From NCBI GenBank assembly GCA_951799405.1, contig OX637339.1, positions 4,340,001-4,404,000 of the forward strand: a stretch of 64,000 nucleotides of DNA. Reading direction: 5' to 3'. Under the pieces are notes generated by a model. The model did not search any database, had not been told where the DNA came from, and saw only the letters and a program-made list of their open reading frames with translations. The stretch comes from Agapetus fuscipes (taxonomy: Eukaryota; Arthropoda; Insecta; Trichoptera; Glossosomatidae). Shown piece by piece: positions 43,101 through 52,489 of the stretch (position 1 is its first letter; each line of letters opens with the position of its first letter). The position numbers and the translations under genes are program-made.

Positions 43101-43974
43101 GAATAGAAAATTTTGATTAAAAAAACCCTAGCCTAAACCCAACTTAGATAATAGAAATAGATTGTTGATACCTCTGGCATGTGGTGACCTGTCCCTGTAC
43201 CCCTGGGAAGCTTGATGCCGAGGGTTGTTGTGGAATCCTCGCATTCCGCGTCCTCCTCGTTGCCAGTTGGAGGAGCCGGCCTCTTGGTCTTCATCAGCGT
43301 AGTCATTGTCATTAGCCATGTCGTCCTGCTCTGATTGTTCTCTGATGTTTGTGTTGGTGTTGGTGTTAGGATTATTTCTACAATCAAATGATGATAAGAA
43401 TCAAAATATAAATAATCACAGAACCCTTTGATGAACACCTGTCAGGAATTTCTATGCATATTTTTGAGATAAAAGGATAGCTTAGTCCAAGGCATGAAGT
43501 TGACAAGTATGCGTAGTTAGAAAATTGCGCAAATGGACTCAATATTGCACAAATTCCATTCGGGGCTATTCTTAGACATTTTAGTCGTCGGTTGAGCCCA
43601 CGCTTTGACAAACTAATGATGCATGCATGCAAAAACTAACAGAAAACAAATTCTTATTTAAAAAACCCTATTTAATTTTTTTTGTGAAATTACCGTATAA
43701 CTTACTTTTTGTTCATGGCAGTTTTCACGAGCACCATCTTGCCGCCCATCTCTATTTTCTTGTTATTGGTGATGGCCTCGGTAGCGCTGCTTTCATCCTC
43801 AAACTGGATGAAGCCGTAGCCGTTGCGGTTGTACTTCATGCCCACGATCACTCCGTACACCTTGAACACCTCGTACAGCTCTTCTGACGTCACTGTCAGC
43901 GACAAATTGCCTATGTAGATGCGGCAAGCCGATGTGTTAGCGCTCGTCATGTCCGCATCCAGTTTGGGCATCAT
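37148..43974 (-). CDS. NCOA5: Nuclear receptor coactivator 5 homologue, with N-terminal RRM
   Basis: Coding exons in transcript order: 43706-43974, 43172-43377, 40476-40593, 38581-38780, 38138-38313, 37148-37456; phases agree and give 425 aa. An untranslated first exon is likely, since an acceptor (TTTTTGCAG, ending at 43993) lies 18 bases before the ATG. Residues 17-88 form an RRM with RNP2 IYIGNL (19-24) and RNP1 NGYGFIQF (51-58). Exon 2 is acidic then RG-rich (QRGGRGMRGF). Residues about 185-290 match the anticodon-binding-like domain of NCOA5: DCEIIVVSK, YAEYIEDRLKRIGLTVDLLF, LYAILVMPQNEEHRSFTLNI, then EHRNMP and ITLMARNYAEY. The C-terminus (IMSILNSG, NPTVQRALDSLLKNIM) also matches human NCOA5. 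The vertebrate protein is 579 aa with an Arg/Asp-rich start and, as far as I recall, no RRM. Probable nuclear RNA-binding cofactor; target unknown. Confidence 0.9.
37557..37690. mobile_element. hAT-type MITE
   Basis: Ends 'CAGGGGTCGGCAACC' and 'GGTTGCCAACCCCTCTG' are inverted copies of the widespread hAT terminus. No clean 8 bp TSD is visible. Confidence 0.65.
37699..38053. mobile_element. hAT-type MITE, second
   Basis: Ends 'CAAGGGTGCTAAAACT' and 'GTTTGAGCACCCTTG'. Flanks TCTTACAA and CCTTACTA agree in 6 of 8, consistent with an 8 bp TSD. It sits next to the previous one in NCOA5 intron 5. Confidence 0.65.
39110..39845 (-). pseudogene. CR1/L2-like LINE, RT C-terminal 203 codons, with 87 bp tandem duplication
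   Basis: Minus frame 39114-39725: HLDHCLTMKKQISTTVSSGY, VVSKVDYCNGIYAA, GARLIFNQTTHCHITPLLER, LHWLRFHQRVKFKLGLITYK, FGDRAFAVAGPATWNQLPPE. This is the palm-distal and thumb part of the polymerase, open through to the stop. Upstream, 'GCCGGAACTAACCGTGGTGC' recurs at 39664 and 39751, an 87 bp tandem duplication. The rest of the element is absent. In NCOA5 intron 3. Confidence 0.8.
39905..39982 (-). mobile_element. SINE-A tail type 1 only
   Basis: (ATTATT) then 'TAGGATGATTTATTTGGTGA', 'GCGCTGTTTTTGTGTGTATC' and 'ACACCTCAAGA': only the 3' 70 bases of the SINE, a strongly 5'-truncated copy. Confidence 0.75.
39990..40475. other. Intronic DNA, nothing recognised
   Basis: No repeat partner in the window. 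40029-40214 contains a short ORF with no recognisable content. Confidence 0.45.
40828..41342 (+). mobile_element. Composite SINE-A / SINE-B with internal insertion
   Basis: SINE-A head 'TAGTCCAGTGGTCACACTTC', 'GGGTTCGAATCCC'. An extra segment ('CGTCATAAAAGGCGCTATAT') lies at about 41028-41110, where the A body is interrupted. Then 'AAGCTCGTAAAAAGTTGATA' joins SINE-B, which ends near 41342 with 'GGAAACCTCCACT'. Confidence 0.75.
41580..41675 (+). mobile_element. LINE tail type 1 fragment
   Basis: 'GGCTCTTGAGGTGTGACACA' 'CACAAAAACGGCGCTCTC' then AT-rich with AAATAAATAAG, closest to the LINE end at 13765-13830. The following 41676-42150 has no recognised feature. Confidence 0.65.
42155..42660. 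repeat. Inverted pair of TTAGA-tail repeats (tail to tail)
   Basis: Plus copy 42155-42365 followed by minus copy 42370-42660, joined at 'TAATCTAATATAATCTAATC'. Confidence 0.8.
42672..43094. mobile_element. MITE with about 35 bp terminal inverted repeats
   Basis: Ends 'GTTAAAAGGAAGTAGGGCAT' and 'ACTTACTTCCTTTTAAC'; inward the arms continue AAGCGACCAAAAC versus TTTTGACCAAAACGTCGCTT. No TSD recognised; no transposase. Confidence 0.6.
43555..43622. mobile_element. End fragment of the 54341-54592 MITE
   Basis: 'CGGGGCTATTCTTAGACATT', 'TTAGTCGTCGGTTGAGCCC', 'ACGCTTTGACAAACTAATGA': one inverted-repeat arm only. Confidence 0.75.
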
Positions 43975-43992
43975 CTTGAAGGATTCTTTTTA

Positions 43993-45298
43993 CTGCAAAA
44001 ACAGATTGACATGGAAATATTGAGAGTTCATGTTAAAATTAGATAACTCAAAAGTGAGGTTAGCCATTCTGCTGAAATGGACTATAATCTAAGTTGCAAA
44101 GATATACTACATTCAAGATTCATGTTAAATGCATTCCCATAAGCAGACACGTATTAGGTTCGCGCTTATACATACCGCATGTGGACCTACAATACATAAA
44201 TCCAAACCTCAAATGAACATAAACCCTGCAACTCTTGCTGACCTTCTCTGAAACAGGGTTGACATTGGCAAAGTGAACCATTTTTTTACAGCATGGGTGG
44301 TCAGCCTCATACCAACCTATTGGGTTTTTATATTGTAAGTCCACATGCTGAATGTGTAAGTGCAAACTTATACAAGTCTGCTTATGAGAATGCATTTATT
44401 ATGAATCTTAAATGTTGTGTATCTTTGCAACTTAGATTATAGTTTCGACATATGGAGAAAATGCATGATGAAAGAGAACAAGAATATAGAAGAATAATGG
44501 GGTGTAAGTACTTGGCAAATTTAATGTAAAGGACATGTATGGAAAAGTGATGGATTTAAATGAATCCACAGATATCTGCTATAGAAGATCATTAACTATG
44601 TACATAATCATGTCATGTATATTGGAAATGAATTGATATGTTGTTATATTGCTTAAACGCATATATAAACAACATTTCGGTGCCATCGCTAAAAAGATGC
44701 CAATTTTTCTTGGCCATTTTACAACGAATGTTTTAAGTATTTTTGAAACCTCCTCGCGCAATATTATGATAATATTGAAGAAGTATTATTAACTTACGTA
44801 TTTTCTCATATAAATAAAGCAAAACTCAATATTTTTCAATAAAGAAGCGCCGTTTTACAAAATGTTTGACAGCAGATAAAGTGGGATGTGAACGAGGTTT
44901 ACAAAATCCCCATTCTTTTTAAATAGCACGTAAGTGGTGAAAAAATGCATTTCGTCGTATATTTTAAACCAATAAAAAACCAAAAGGGAAGAAGTTGATA
45001 AAATTTGTGTTTTACATCACGATTTTTTTAAATTTATTTGATGTGCACATTAAAAAAACCTTATTAATCCATGATTGGAATTTATTTTTCGTTCACAGCA
45101 CCGAAGCATCTCGTAATGTTGCTGTCTTAAAAAAACACGAATAATGTTTTGAGGTTAAATATCATACCTACCTGTACTAAATTTATTATTAATATTTTTT
45201 TCAATCGAAACGTATTTTTACAAAATCAAAACTAAATCCTTTTTGAATCGTTGTTATTCTCATTTAAAAAAAAGTAGTACAATAAAACTATAATCTTT
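43993..45298. other. NCOA5 upstream region with an inverted pair of TTAGA-tail repeats
   Basis: 44080-44325 is a minus copy and 44326-44447 the 3' half of a plus copy (tail-out). The region should contain the NCOA5 untranslated exon and promoter, perhaps 44600-44880. 44448-45298 otherwise shows nothing I can name. Confidence 0.55.
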
Positions 45299-45299
45299 T

Positions 45300-45750
45300 A
45301 ATCTATAAAGTTGTACATGGACATTCAAGACTCATATTTAATGCATGCCCATAAGCAGGCGTATGTAAGGCCGCGCTACATAATAATATGCTGCATGTGT
45401 AGGTACATACAAAACCTCACATGTATATTAAGGTTAATACTTTGCAACTCCTGCCGTCTTTCCCTGAAACGGTGTGTCATTGGCAAAAGTGAACTGTTTA
45501 CAGCATTGGGGGTCAGCCTCATTTTTATACCTACTAACCTATGTTAATAAAGTAATAAAATACCGGCAACGATTACTTCGCCTTCACAAGAAATGAGTAG
45601 GTACCAGCCTCCTCGGGAGCTGGAAAATCCTCGTTTCAACTGAAGTGGTTGGCTTAAAAGGCCGGCCTCCTTACCTGTAAAAATAAATTGGTTTCACTCG
45701 CCACATACGAATCTTTCGGGGAAAACGCGACAAAAAGTTACACTATATCG
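45300..45750. repeat. TTAGA-tail repeat (minus) and 5'-truncated SINE-B (plus)
   Basis: 45300-45543 is an old minus copy. SINE-B starts abruptly at 45551 with 'AAATACCGGCAACGATTACT' and ends 'AAAGTTACACTATATCG'. Confidence 0.7.
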
Positions 45751-45759
45751 ATATCTTAA

Positions 45760-46729
45760 AGGTAAAACTGAATATGTGGCAAATTAAGCTAACATGGGTT
45801 TCTCAGATTTTTGGCTTATTTTCTATGAAAGAAACACAGAAAAGTGTAAACATCCTTTAAGTAGTTTGGAAGTTTGTAATGAGTCTTTTCTTAGAATTAG
45901 TTCACTAAGTATGAGAAGTTACTCCAATTAAAATGTTTTATCCACGATTTCTCAAATCAGTGTTATTTGTATTCCTTGACTTATAGGTTGGTATGAGGCT
46001 GACCACGCATATATATCTACTGTAAAAATGGCTTACTATGCCAAACTCACCCCTGTTTCAGGGAAGTCCGGCAAAAGTTGCAGGGCTTATGTTCAATTGA
46101 GGTTTGGTTACACATTCTGCATTTGTTAGCGCGAACTTATTAAAATAACTTAATAAAATAATGAAGAGCTTGCATGAAGAAGGTTATGACTCTGGAGGAA
46201 ATGAAAGAAGTATGTAAGGACAGAAAGAAATGGCGGTTGATCTGTAATGTTGGCGGCTAGGGTTTATTAAAATGAAATTTGTTTTATATTTTAAGTTTTT
46301 GATGTCCATGTATATTATTATTTATTGATTTAAAAAATGTAATTTGTCGTGTATGTTCCTTGACTTATAGGTTGGTATGCGGCTGACCACCCATGCTGTA
46401 AAAATGGTTCACTTTGCCAATGTCACCCCTGTTACAGGGAAGGACGGCACGAGTTGCAGGGTGTATGTCCATTTGAGATTGGTTTTTATGTTGTAGGCTC
46501 ACATGAGGCACGTGCAAGCGCGAACTTGTACGTGTCTTGGTTGTGGGAATGCATGTAATGTGAATCTCCAATGTAACATATCTTTGCAACTTAGATTAGA
46601 TTAGATTAGATTAGAACTTACACGTTACTGTTTGTGGGCATGCGTTTGATATGAGTTTTGAATTTAAAAATATCTTTGCAACTTAGATTATTATGGATTA
46701 TAATAGCACTTATTCAGTTTAATGTACCT
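45760..46729. mobile_element. MITE interrupted by LINE-derived insertions
   Basis: Left end 'AGGTAAAACTGAATATGTGG' and right end 'CACTTATTCAGTTTAATG' with ACCT, both bordered by TTAA, match the 241 bp element at 11493-11733. The host sequence breaks after 'TCTCAAATCAGTG' (45961) and resumes near 46705. Confidence 0.7.
45965..46705 (+). mobile_element. Nested TTAGA-tail repeats and LINE 3' end
   Basis: Three pieces in order: 5' part of a repeat (45965-46140); a LINE ORF end 'GAAGGTTATGACTCTGGAGG' to 'AATGTTGGCGGCTAGGG' plus its full 3' UTR repeat ending in (TTAGA)4 (46145-46615); and a 3' fragment (46617-46705). The middle piece is the plus-strand counterpart of 15474-16112. Confidence 0.8.
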
Positions 46730-46744
46730 TTAAGGTGGAGATAT

Positions 46745-47070
46745 GTCCGGTCGATAGCTCAGTTGGTAGAGTGCTTGCATTCCGCCCCGTGAGCTCGGGT
46801 TCGAATCCCACCGAGGGTGTCAGAAATGATTTCCCATTTCGGTGTTTATTTCAAACCCCAAAATAAAATACCGGCAAGGTTTACTCAGCCTTCACAAGAA
46901 ATGAGTAGGTACCAGCCCTATCGGCAGCTGGGAAACTCCCACTTCAACTGAAGTGGTTGGCGTAAGGCCGGCCCCCTTACCTGTAAAAATAAATAGGTTC
47001 AACTCGCCACATGCGACTCCTTCGGGGATAACGCGGCAAGAAGTCACACTTGTAGCTTAGTTGCTTGAGT
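46745..47070 (+). mobile_element. SINE-B, full length
   Basis: Best-preserved copy: A box 'TAGCTCAGTTGGTAGAG', B box 'GGGTTCGAATCCC' (46798-46810), conserved 'TTTACTCAGCCTTCACAAG' and end 'GGATAACGCGGCAAGAAG'. The head resembles a tRNA, but there is no tRNA acceptor stem, so it is not a tRNA gene. 47071-47440 after it is unannotated. Confidence 0.85.
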
Positions 47071-47444
47071 TGCTTTTTTATGTAGGTTTGTACTTAGTTA
47101 TCTATTCTATGACTGTAGTAGGTACCTGCATAGGCATTAGAATTAACTAGATCCATCATACTTATTCGCAGCTTACTCCGTGTGACAAAGGCAGACGAAA
47201 TAACTTTTGTGATTTCAGATGATGCCCATCAGTGGCAACCTTAAGGGGGCGCCACAATCACACACAATTTCCAGAACGAGGGGAGCCTCATTGTGACTGT
47301 TGATTAACTCAGGCAGAACGCACCGCCATTCCTGTGAATCTTCCGTAATATAAAGGTTTCATAATATACTCGTACCTACTTTATCTACCCGAGGAAGGAG
47401 TCACCTTATCCGATGAGTTGTATTACTGAGCTCTAGGTATTTTG

Positions 47445-47575
47445 GGGTTTCATATTATAGGTCCACATGCGGCATGTGTAACCGCGAACTTATACGTGTC
47501 TGCTTGTGGGAATGCATTTAATGTGAATCTTAAATGTAATATATGCAATTTAGATTATAGATTATTAAGTCAGTG
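47445..47575 (+). repeat. TTAGA-tail repeat, 3' half
   Basis: From 'GGTCCACATGCGGCATGTG' to 'GCAATTTAGATTATAGATT'. Confidence 0.7.
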
Positions 47576-47579
47576 TTAT

Positions 47580-47760
47580 GGCCGCGGGGATCAAGTCAGA
47601 TTATTTGGAACCGGATAACGTTGGTTCGAATCCCGTGACGATAACTTCGACTCTGGTTCAACAGATGCCTTCTGCTTTCGCATGAAGACAACTGGCCAGG
47701 CAAAAATAGGTTGGTGGATTGCATTCCTTTCCACAAATCTATTAAAAAAAAAAAAAATGG
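47580..47760 (+). mobile_element. SINE-C: third tRNA-like short repeat
   Basis: 'GGTTCGAATCCCGTGACG' is a good B box, preceded by 'GCCGCGGGGATCAAGTCAG'. The body 'ACTCTGGTTCAACAGATG', 'CGCATGAAGACAACTGGCC' is shared in antisense with 27765-27890. Poly-A near 47743. Confidence 0.5.
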
Positions 47761-48176
47761 TATTGAGTTGCCAGAAGCTACAGAAGAACAAATAAATTTG
47801 GTGGGAACATTTTGAATTTGGAACTTTTTTCTCGGCTAGCAAACGTCCGTCTTGTATGGGAATGCAGTCCTTAGCAACCAATAAAAAAAAAAGTTAGCCT
47901 TTTCCCTAGCAACCCGGCCGGGTGACGATACAGAAAGATACAGCGGAAGATACCGAAAATGACATTTCCTCAGTGTTGAAAAAAATCTAGATATTCATAT
48001 TTGATTCTACGATTAAGATTCATATTTCATGCACGCCCACAATCAGATACACAAGCTGTGTACAAGATGGCTCTTGGCTTTTTTCCCTAAACATTGCCAA
48101 AAGTGATCATTTTTTTATTAAGAAAATAATAATACTAATATAAGCAGCAGCTGCGAACCTTATACATTAGCTTATA
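47761..48176. repeat. Mixed old repeats
   Basis: 47815-47950 pairs with 2560-2750. 48000-48120 is a strongly decayed minus TTAGA-tail repeat ('GATTAAGATTCATATTTCAT'). Confidence 0.45.
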
Positions 48177-49482
48177 AAGGGTGATTTTTTAAGAGCTTGA
48201 GAACTTTTTTTAAAAAAAAAACGCATAAAATTTGCAAAATCTCATCGGTTCTTTATTTGAAACGTTAGATTGGTCCATGACATTTACTTTTTGAAGATAA
48301 TTTCATTTAAATGTTGACCGCGGCTGCGTCTTAGGTGGTCCATTCGGGAAGTCCAATTTTGGGCAACTTTTTCGAGCATTTCGGCCGGAATAGCCCGAAT
48401 TTCTTCGGAAATGTTGTCTTCCAAAGCTGGAATAGTTGCTGGCTTATTTCTGTAGACTTTAGACTTGACGTAGCCCCACAAAAAATAGTCTAAAGGCGTC
48501 AAATCGCATGATCTTGGTGGCCAACTTACCGGTCCATTTCTTGAGATGAATTGTTCTCCGAAGTTTTCCCTCAAAATGGCCATAGAATCGCGAGCTGTGT
48601 GGCATGTAGCGCCATCTTGTTGAAACCACATGTCAACCAAGTTCAGTTCTTCCATTTTTGGCAACAAAAAGTTTGTTAGCATCGAACGATAGCGATCGCC
48701 ATTCACCGTAACGTTGCGTCCAACAGCATCTTTGAAAAAATACGGTCCAATGATTCCACCAGCGTACAAACCACACCAAACAGTGCATTTTTCGGGATGC
48801 ATGGGCAGTTCTTGAACGGCTTCTGGTTGCTCTTCACCCCAAATGCGGCAATTTTGCTTATTTACGTAGCCATTCAACCAGAAATGAGCCTCATCGGTGA
48901 ACAAAATTTGGCGATAAAAAAGCGGATTTTCTGCCAACTTTTCTAGGGCCCATTCACTGAAAATTCGACGTTGTGGCAGATCGTTCGGCTTCAGTTCTTG
49001 CACGAGCTGTATTTTATACGGTTTTACACCAAGATCTTTGCGTAAAATCTTCCATGTGGTCGAATAACACAAACCCAATTGCTGCGAACGGCGACGAATC
49101 GACATTTCACGGTCTTCAGCAACACTCTCAGAAACAGACACAATATTCTCTTCTGTACGCACTGTACGCATTCGTGTGGTTGGTGTAATGTCCAATAAAG
49201 TAAACTGAGTGCGAAACTTGGTCACAATCGCATTAATTGTTTGCTCACTTGGTCGATTATGTAGACCATAAATCGGACGTAAAGCGCGAAACACATTTCG
49301 AACCGAACACTGATTTTGGTAATAAAATTCAATGATTTGCAAGCGTTGCTCGTTAGTAAGTCTATTCATGATGAAATGTCAAAGCATACTGAGCATCTTT
49401 CTCTTTGACACCATGTCTGAAATCCCGCGTGATCTGTCAAATACTAATGCATGAAAATCCTAACCTCAAAAAAATCACCCTT
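48177..49482 (-). mobile_element. Full-length mariner-like element, DD41D type, 1306 bp
   Basis: Ends AAGGGTGATTTTTT (left) and AAAAAATCACCCTT (right) are perfect inverted repeats of 14 bp, flanked by TA on both sides (48175-48176, 49483-49484). It carries one intact transposase ORF. The right flank 49485-49545 looks like the antisense head of a tRNA-derived SINE, so the element may have landed in one. Confidence 0.9.
48284..49369 (-). CDS. Mariner-family transposase, 361 aa, apparently intact
   Basis: Cut-and-paste transposase of the IS630/Tc1/mariner superfamily. The N-terminal helix-turn-helix DNA-binding region covers about residues 1-110 (TNEQRLQIIEFYYQNQCSVR; the second HTH contains IRRRSQQLGLCYSTTWKILR). 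The DDE domain has FTDEAHFWLNG (first Asp), MWFQQDGATCHTAR (second) and DLTPLDYFLWG (third). Counting 41 residues between the second and third Asp gives DD41D, as in the rosa/Visitor-type groups rather than classic DD34D mariners. WVNKQN-type YVNKQN and WPPRSCDL also fit. The ORF ends HLNEIIFKK with the stop about 100 bases from the inverted repeat. No stop or frameshift is seen, so the copy could be active or very recent. Promoter not identified. Confidence 0.92.
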   Translation of the reverse strand: MNRLTNEQRLQIIEFYYQNQCSVRNVFRALRPIYGLHNRPSEQTINAIVTKFRTQFTLLDITPTTRMRTVRTEENIVSVSESVAEDREMSIRRRSQQLGLCYSTTWKILRKDLGVKPYKIQLVQELKPNDLPQRRIFSEWALEKLAENPLFYRQILFTDEAHFWLNGYVNKQNCRIWGEEQPEAVQELPMHPEKCTVWCGLYAGGIIGPYFFKDAVGRNVTVNGDRYRSMLTNFLLPKMEELNLVDMWFQQDGATCHTARDSMAILRENFGEQFISRNGPVSWPPRSCDLTPLDYFLWGYVKSKVYRNKPATIPALEDNISEEIRAIPAEMLEKVAQNWTSRMDHLRRSRGQHLNEIIFKK

Positions 49483-49599
49483 TACAATACCTTCCAATTA
49501 CCAGTCTGAAGTGTTGACCATTAGACTAGGACCGGTAAATCTGCTGGGTACCTTCTTAATTTCTCTCCCAACAGTTTTTCCACCTCTTGCACATTTATT

Positions 49600-49800
49600 T
49601 TTCATCTTATTTATCCCAACATTTCCTTTTTCACAGCTCTTTATTCTTGGAGCATTATCTCCCACCGAGGTTCTACTGCTGTGGCACGCCAGTACCAGAT
49701 GATTGCTCCGATAGCGGTGGATATTACCTAGCAGCGTTCCCCAGGGGACCCAGACAGATCCTGATACGGAGAAAGGAGGGATTCTCATGATTCCGAAGGT
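49600..49800. other. Unexplained GC-richer segment, possible exon
   Basis: After a pyrimidine-rich 'CCTTTTTCACAG' (ends 49636) the sequence is about 50% GC to 49797, then GTACAA. A 50-codon frame reads FYCCGTPVPDDCSDSGGYYL, AAFPRGPRQILIRRKEGFS. Stop codons break the other frames, and I match it to no family. It may be an exon, an old pseudogene or an unknown repeat. Confidence 0.2.
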
Positions 49801-50039
49801 ACAATAATGATATTTATTACATTAATTCTGCTTGATACTTGATAGATACACGTTATCTATTTTTTTCTACACGCAAGTAGAATGAATTTATATATATTTT
49901 TGCTTTTATAGCTATTATTAAAGTGCTTGTTTGTTTTATCTCCAATTGGACTTGTGAATGCTAGAAATTTATTTTTTATGGTTTGTGTATTAACACTGTG
50001 AAAATTCATGTTGATAGATTTTTTTAAAAAATAAACGCT

Positions 50040-50145
50040 TTTTTTATTTATAGAAACACTGTTTTATTTTCACACACAATACATTTAAATTACAATAAAA
50101 CAAACGTTTTTGACCTAGATGGTCATCTTCAGGTCAAATGCACCT
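50040..50145 (-). repeat. Hammerhead-like motif, core mutated
   Basis: Minus strand CTGAAGATGACCATCTAGGT, CAAAAACGTTTG: stem II GACC/GGUC is kept but the G of GAAA is A. 'AAAATAAAACAGTGTTTC' follows (minus). Confidence 0.5.
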
Positions 50146-50289
50146 GTGGTGGCACGTCTTAGGTACTCGTCGTACTGTCTCATACCGTCATTAGGGGTGA
50201 CCAGTATCTCTGCAGATGTGTCACTACCTACTGTGTTGTATCTTTGCACACTTGTTTTAGTCTAAAAAAAGCTTGTCATTTGGTGCAAA

Positions 50290-50660
50290 TTCTGCCCTCA
50301 TTTCCTTTATTGTTCCAGTTTTATTTTATACGTATTTTATACGCATTTCAGAAAGGGAAACTCGTAGTACGACTCTCATTCATCCCTTTGCAGTCGATCT
50401 CAAAACTATGAGAACTTGGCGTTTTCATGACTCATTCCTTTGCCAAACTGCCCGTTTATGGAATGGTCTACCAGTATCTGTGTTCCCTTCCCAATTTAAT
50501 CCGATTTTATTCAAAACCAACATCAATCACCACTTCCTTGCAGCGCCTCAAGACAGAACCAAGAACTCAAGCAACACCTCTGCCGCACCCTTCCAGGGTG
50601 ACATAGACCCCCAAGACTCACAAGAATTGGGGAGCCTCCCGCACAGGATTCCTTAAAAAA
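50290..50660 (+). pseudogene. R1/jockey-like LINE 3' end with tail type 2
   Basis: Frame reads RSTTLIHPFAVDLKTMRTWR, FHDSFLCQTARLWNGLPVSV, FPSQFNPILFKTNINHHFL, the C-terminus with the usual F..SFL..TARLWN.LP. It continues into 'CACCTCTGCCGCACCCTTCC' ... 'GGGAGCCTCCCGCACAGG' and poly-A. This tail is also found on SINE-A at 14645 and 57185. Confidence 0.75.
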
Positions 50661-51310
50661 AAAAATACAAATGACTAAGTTGGCATGTAAACAATAGCTC
50701 ATGTAAGTTTTATCGTAATCGGTTCAATAGTTTAGGAGTCCATACAGGACAAACATACATGGTTTTATATATTATATGTGAAATAACCTGTCTAGATTTA
50801 GGTTCACATGTTTTTATACAAAAGTACGTGTATACTTATCTCCAGTGTAGCATAGACTTTCAACGGAAGCGTTCCTCGTAGCGGAAAAGTGAGCTAGATG
50901 TGTATATGTGCAAGTAGGCAGGCTGGCAGCTATATATTTTCTATGTGACATATGCCAGAAGTTAGTGAGCGACAATTTCATGACAATGCCACGGAAGTCG
51001 GCGAAGCGGCAGGCTGCATCCTCAGCATAAAGAAATATATAATAGACTTTTCCTTCAAAATATATAGAAACTAAAGATGCACATCTAGAGAGCGATTTAG
51101 TTTGTATACATTTGAGAAAAGTGTTTTGAAATTGTAGAAACGAGTAAAGCAGCTGGAAGGATAGATAGAATAAGTTAGCCAGCCGTTTTAGCTACGAAAT
51201 TGTTATTCTGAAAAATACACATTTTTAGAGTTTTTTCTATTCTTTTGCATCCATGTTTTTAGCGGTAAGAATTAAATTAATTTAAATAATGAAAAAAAAA
51301 AAAAAAAAAA
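50661..51310. other. Intergenic DNA with an old LINE 3' UTR scrap
   Basis: 50700-50770 'ATCGTAATCGGTTCAATAGT' resembles the 3' UTR of common insect RTE-type elements. The remainder is not recognised. Confidence 0.4.
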
Positions 51311-51312
51311 AT

Positions 51313-51860
51313 CCGGTCGATAGCTCAGGTGGTAGAGTGCTTGTATTCCATGCCGAAAGCTCGGGTTCGAATCCCACTGTGGGTGTCAGAAATGATTTCC
51401 CGTTTCGGTGTTTATTTCAAACCCCAAAATAAAATACCGGCCAGGTTTACTCAGCCTTCACAAGAAATGAGTACCAGCACTCTCGGGAGCTGGGAAACCT
51501 CCACTTCAACTGAAGTGGTTGGCGTGAGGCCGGCCCCCTTACCTGTAAAAATAAATAGGTTCAACTCGCCACATGCGACCCCTTCGGGGATAACGCGGCA
51601 AGACGTTACACTATATGTGTAGCTTAGTTGCGTTTTTGCGTTGCGTTATTAAAACGTCATAAGCTGGTAGATGATTCTAGCTTTACATACGTCATACAGT
51701 GGGTTAATTTTTGCAAGAAAGTCGAGTACAGATTCTGTGCAATTTATTTTATATTCAAGTAACGTACATTTAATGATTGTAAAGTTACACTGTTACACAG
51801 TTACACACAAGAAGTTACACTGTATGTGTAGCTTAGTTGCGTTAGTTGCGTTTTATCATC
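51313..51860 (+). mobile_element. SINE-B, full length, and a second SINE-B tail
   Basis: 51313-51640: 'GTCGATAGCTCAGGTGGTAG', 'GGGTTCGAATCCC', body to 'CTATATGTGTAGCTTAGTTG' with GCGTTTTTGCGTTGCG. It is preceded by a poly-A of 20 or more bases. 51785-51855 repeats only the final 60 bases. Confidence 0.85.
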
Positions 51861-52489
51861 AGCCGGCCGTGTAAGCCTAAAACTCTTATTTAAGTAGGAA
51901 AGTTCTGCCAGGGACTGAACCGCATACCTTTCGATTATAAATCTAAAATGTTTGCCTAATACTAGGTTACGGCCGGTCATTTATTTATTTATTGAATCGA
52001 GATCCTTAAAAAATAAATAATATTCAATTTCAGCCCTCTTTGTATGATGTCGATGCAACGGACATTTTTTTTGAAGATTTCTGGCATCTCATATCCAAAC
52101 TCTGATACCCAAAAAACTTGATAATAGCGTTTAACAAAAAAAATACGAAAACTAAAACAGCGCCTCAAGGGAACTCTTTTAGATTCGATACATTATTGGT
52201 GAACGCTATGGTTGAAGTAAATACTTGGGGTAAGGTTTGGGTATTTGTGAACCCATCTCAAAGTTGAAGAGGCCTCGAGATGGCAGCACTCGCCTTACCT
52301 AATTTTAATGCTTCACTCCACAATATTGACATGAAAAATATATTTCCACTTTTTGTGTGAGAAAACATGATATGTAAGGCGTCAGAAACTTGTTTATTTG
52401 TATAAGTAAGGTTAAACCATATCCGGTTGATGGCTCTTGACTGGTTGATTTATGACGCTGGCGGAAAAATTCCTTTCACTTCAGGAAAG
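51861..52489. other. Intergenic DNA with a degenerate tRNA-like head
   Basis: Near 51905-51980 the minus strand has tRNA-like boxes ('GGTTCAGTCCC'), similar to those at 53065-53125 and 61541-61605, all antisense. Otherwise nothing supported. Confidence 0.4.

Noticed and set aside
46745..46815. tRNA gene, suggested by A and B boxes
   Set aside because: No complete cloverleaf or acceptor stem. The boxes recur in many copies with long conserved bodies, so this is a tRNA-derived SINE. The same applies to 4022, 14645, 30880, 40828, 51313 and 52490.
48284..49369. Classic DD34D mariner or Tc1 DD34E
   Set aside because: The third acidic residue is Asp in LTPLDYFLWG and lies 41 residues after the second, so DD41D fits better.
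49451..49702. 83-codon ORF beside the mariner
   Set aside because: No family resemblance, overlaps repeat remnants, and lacks a plausible start context.
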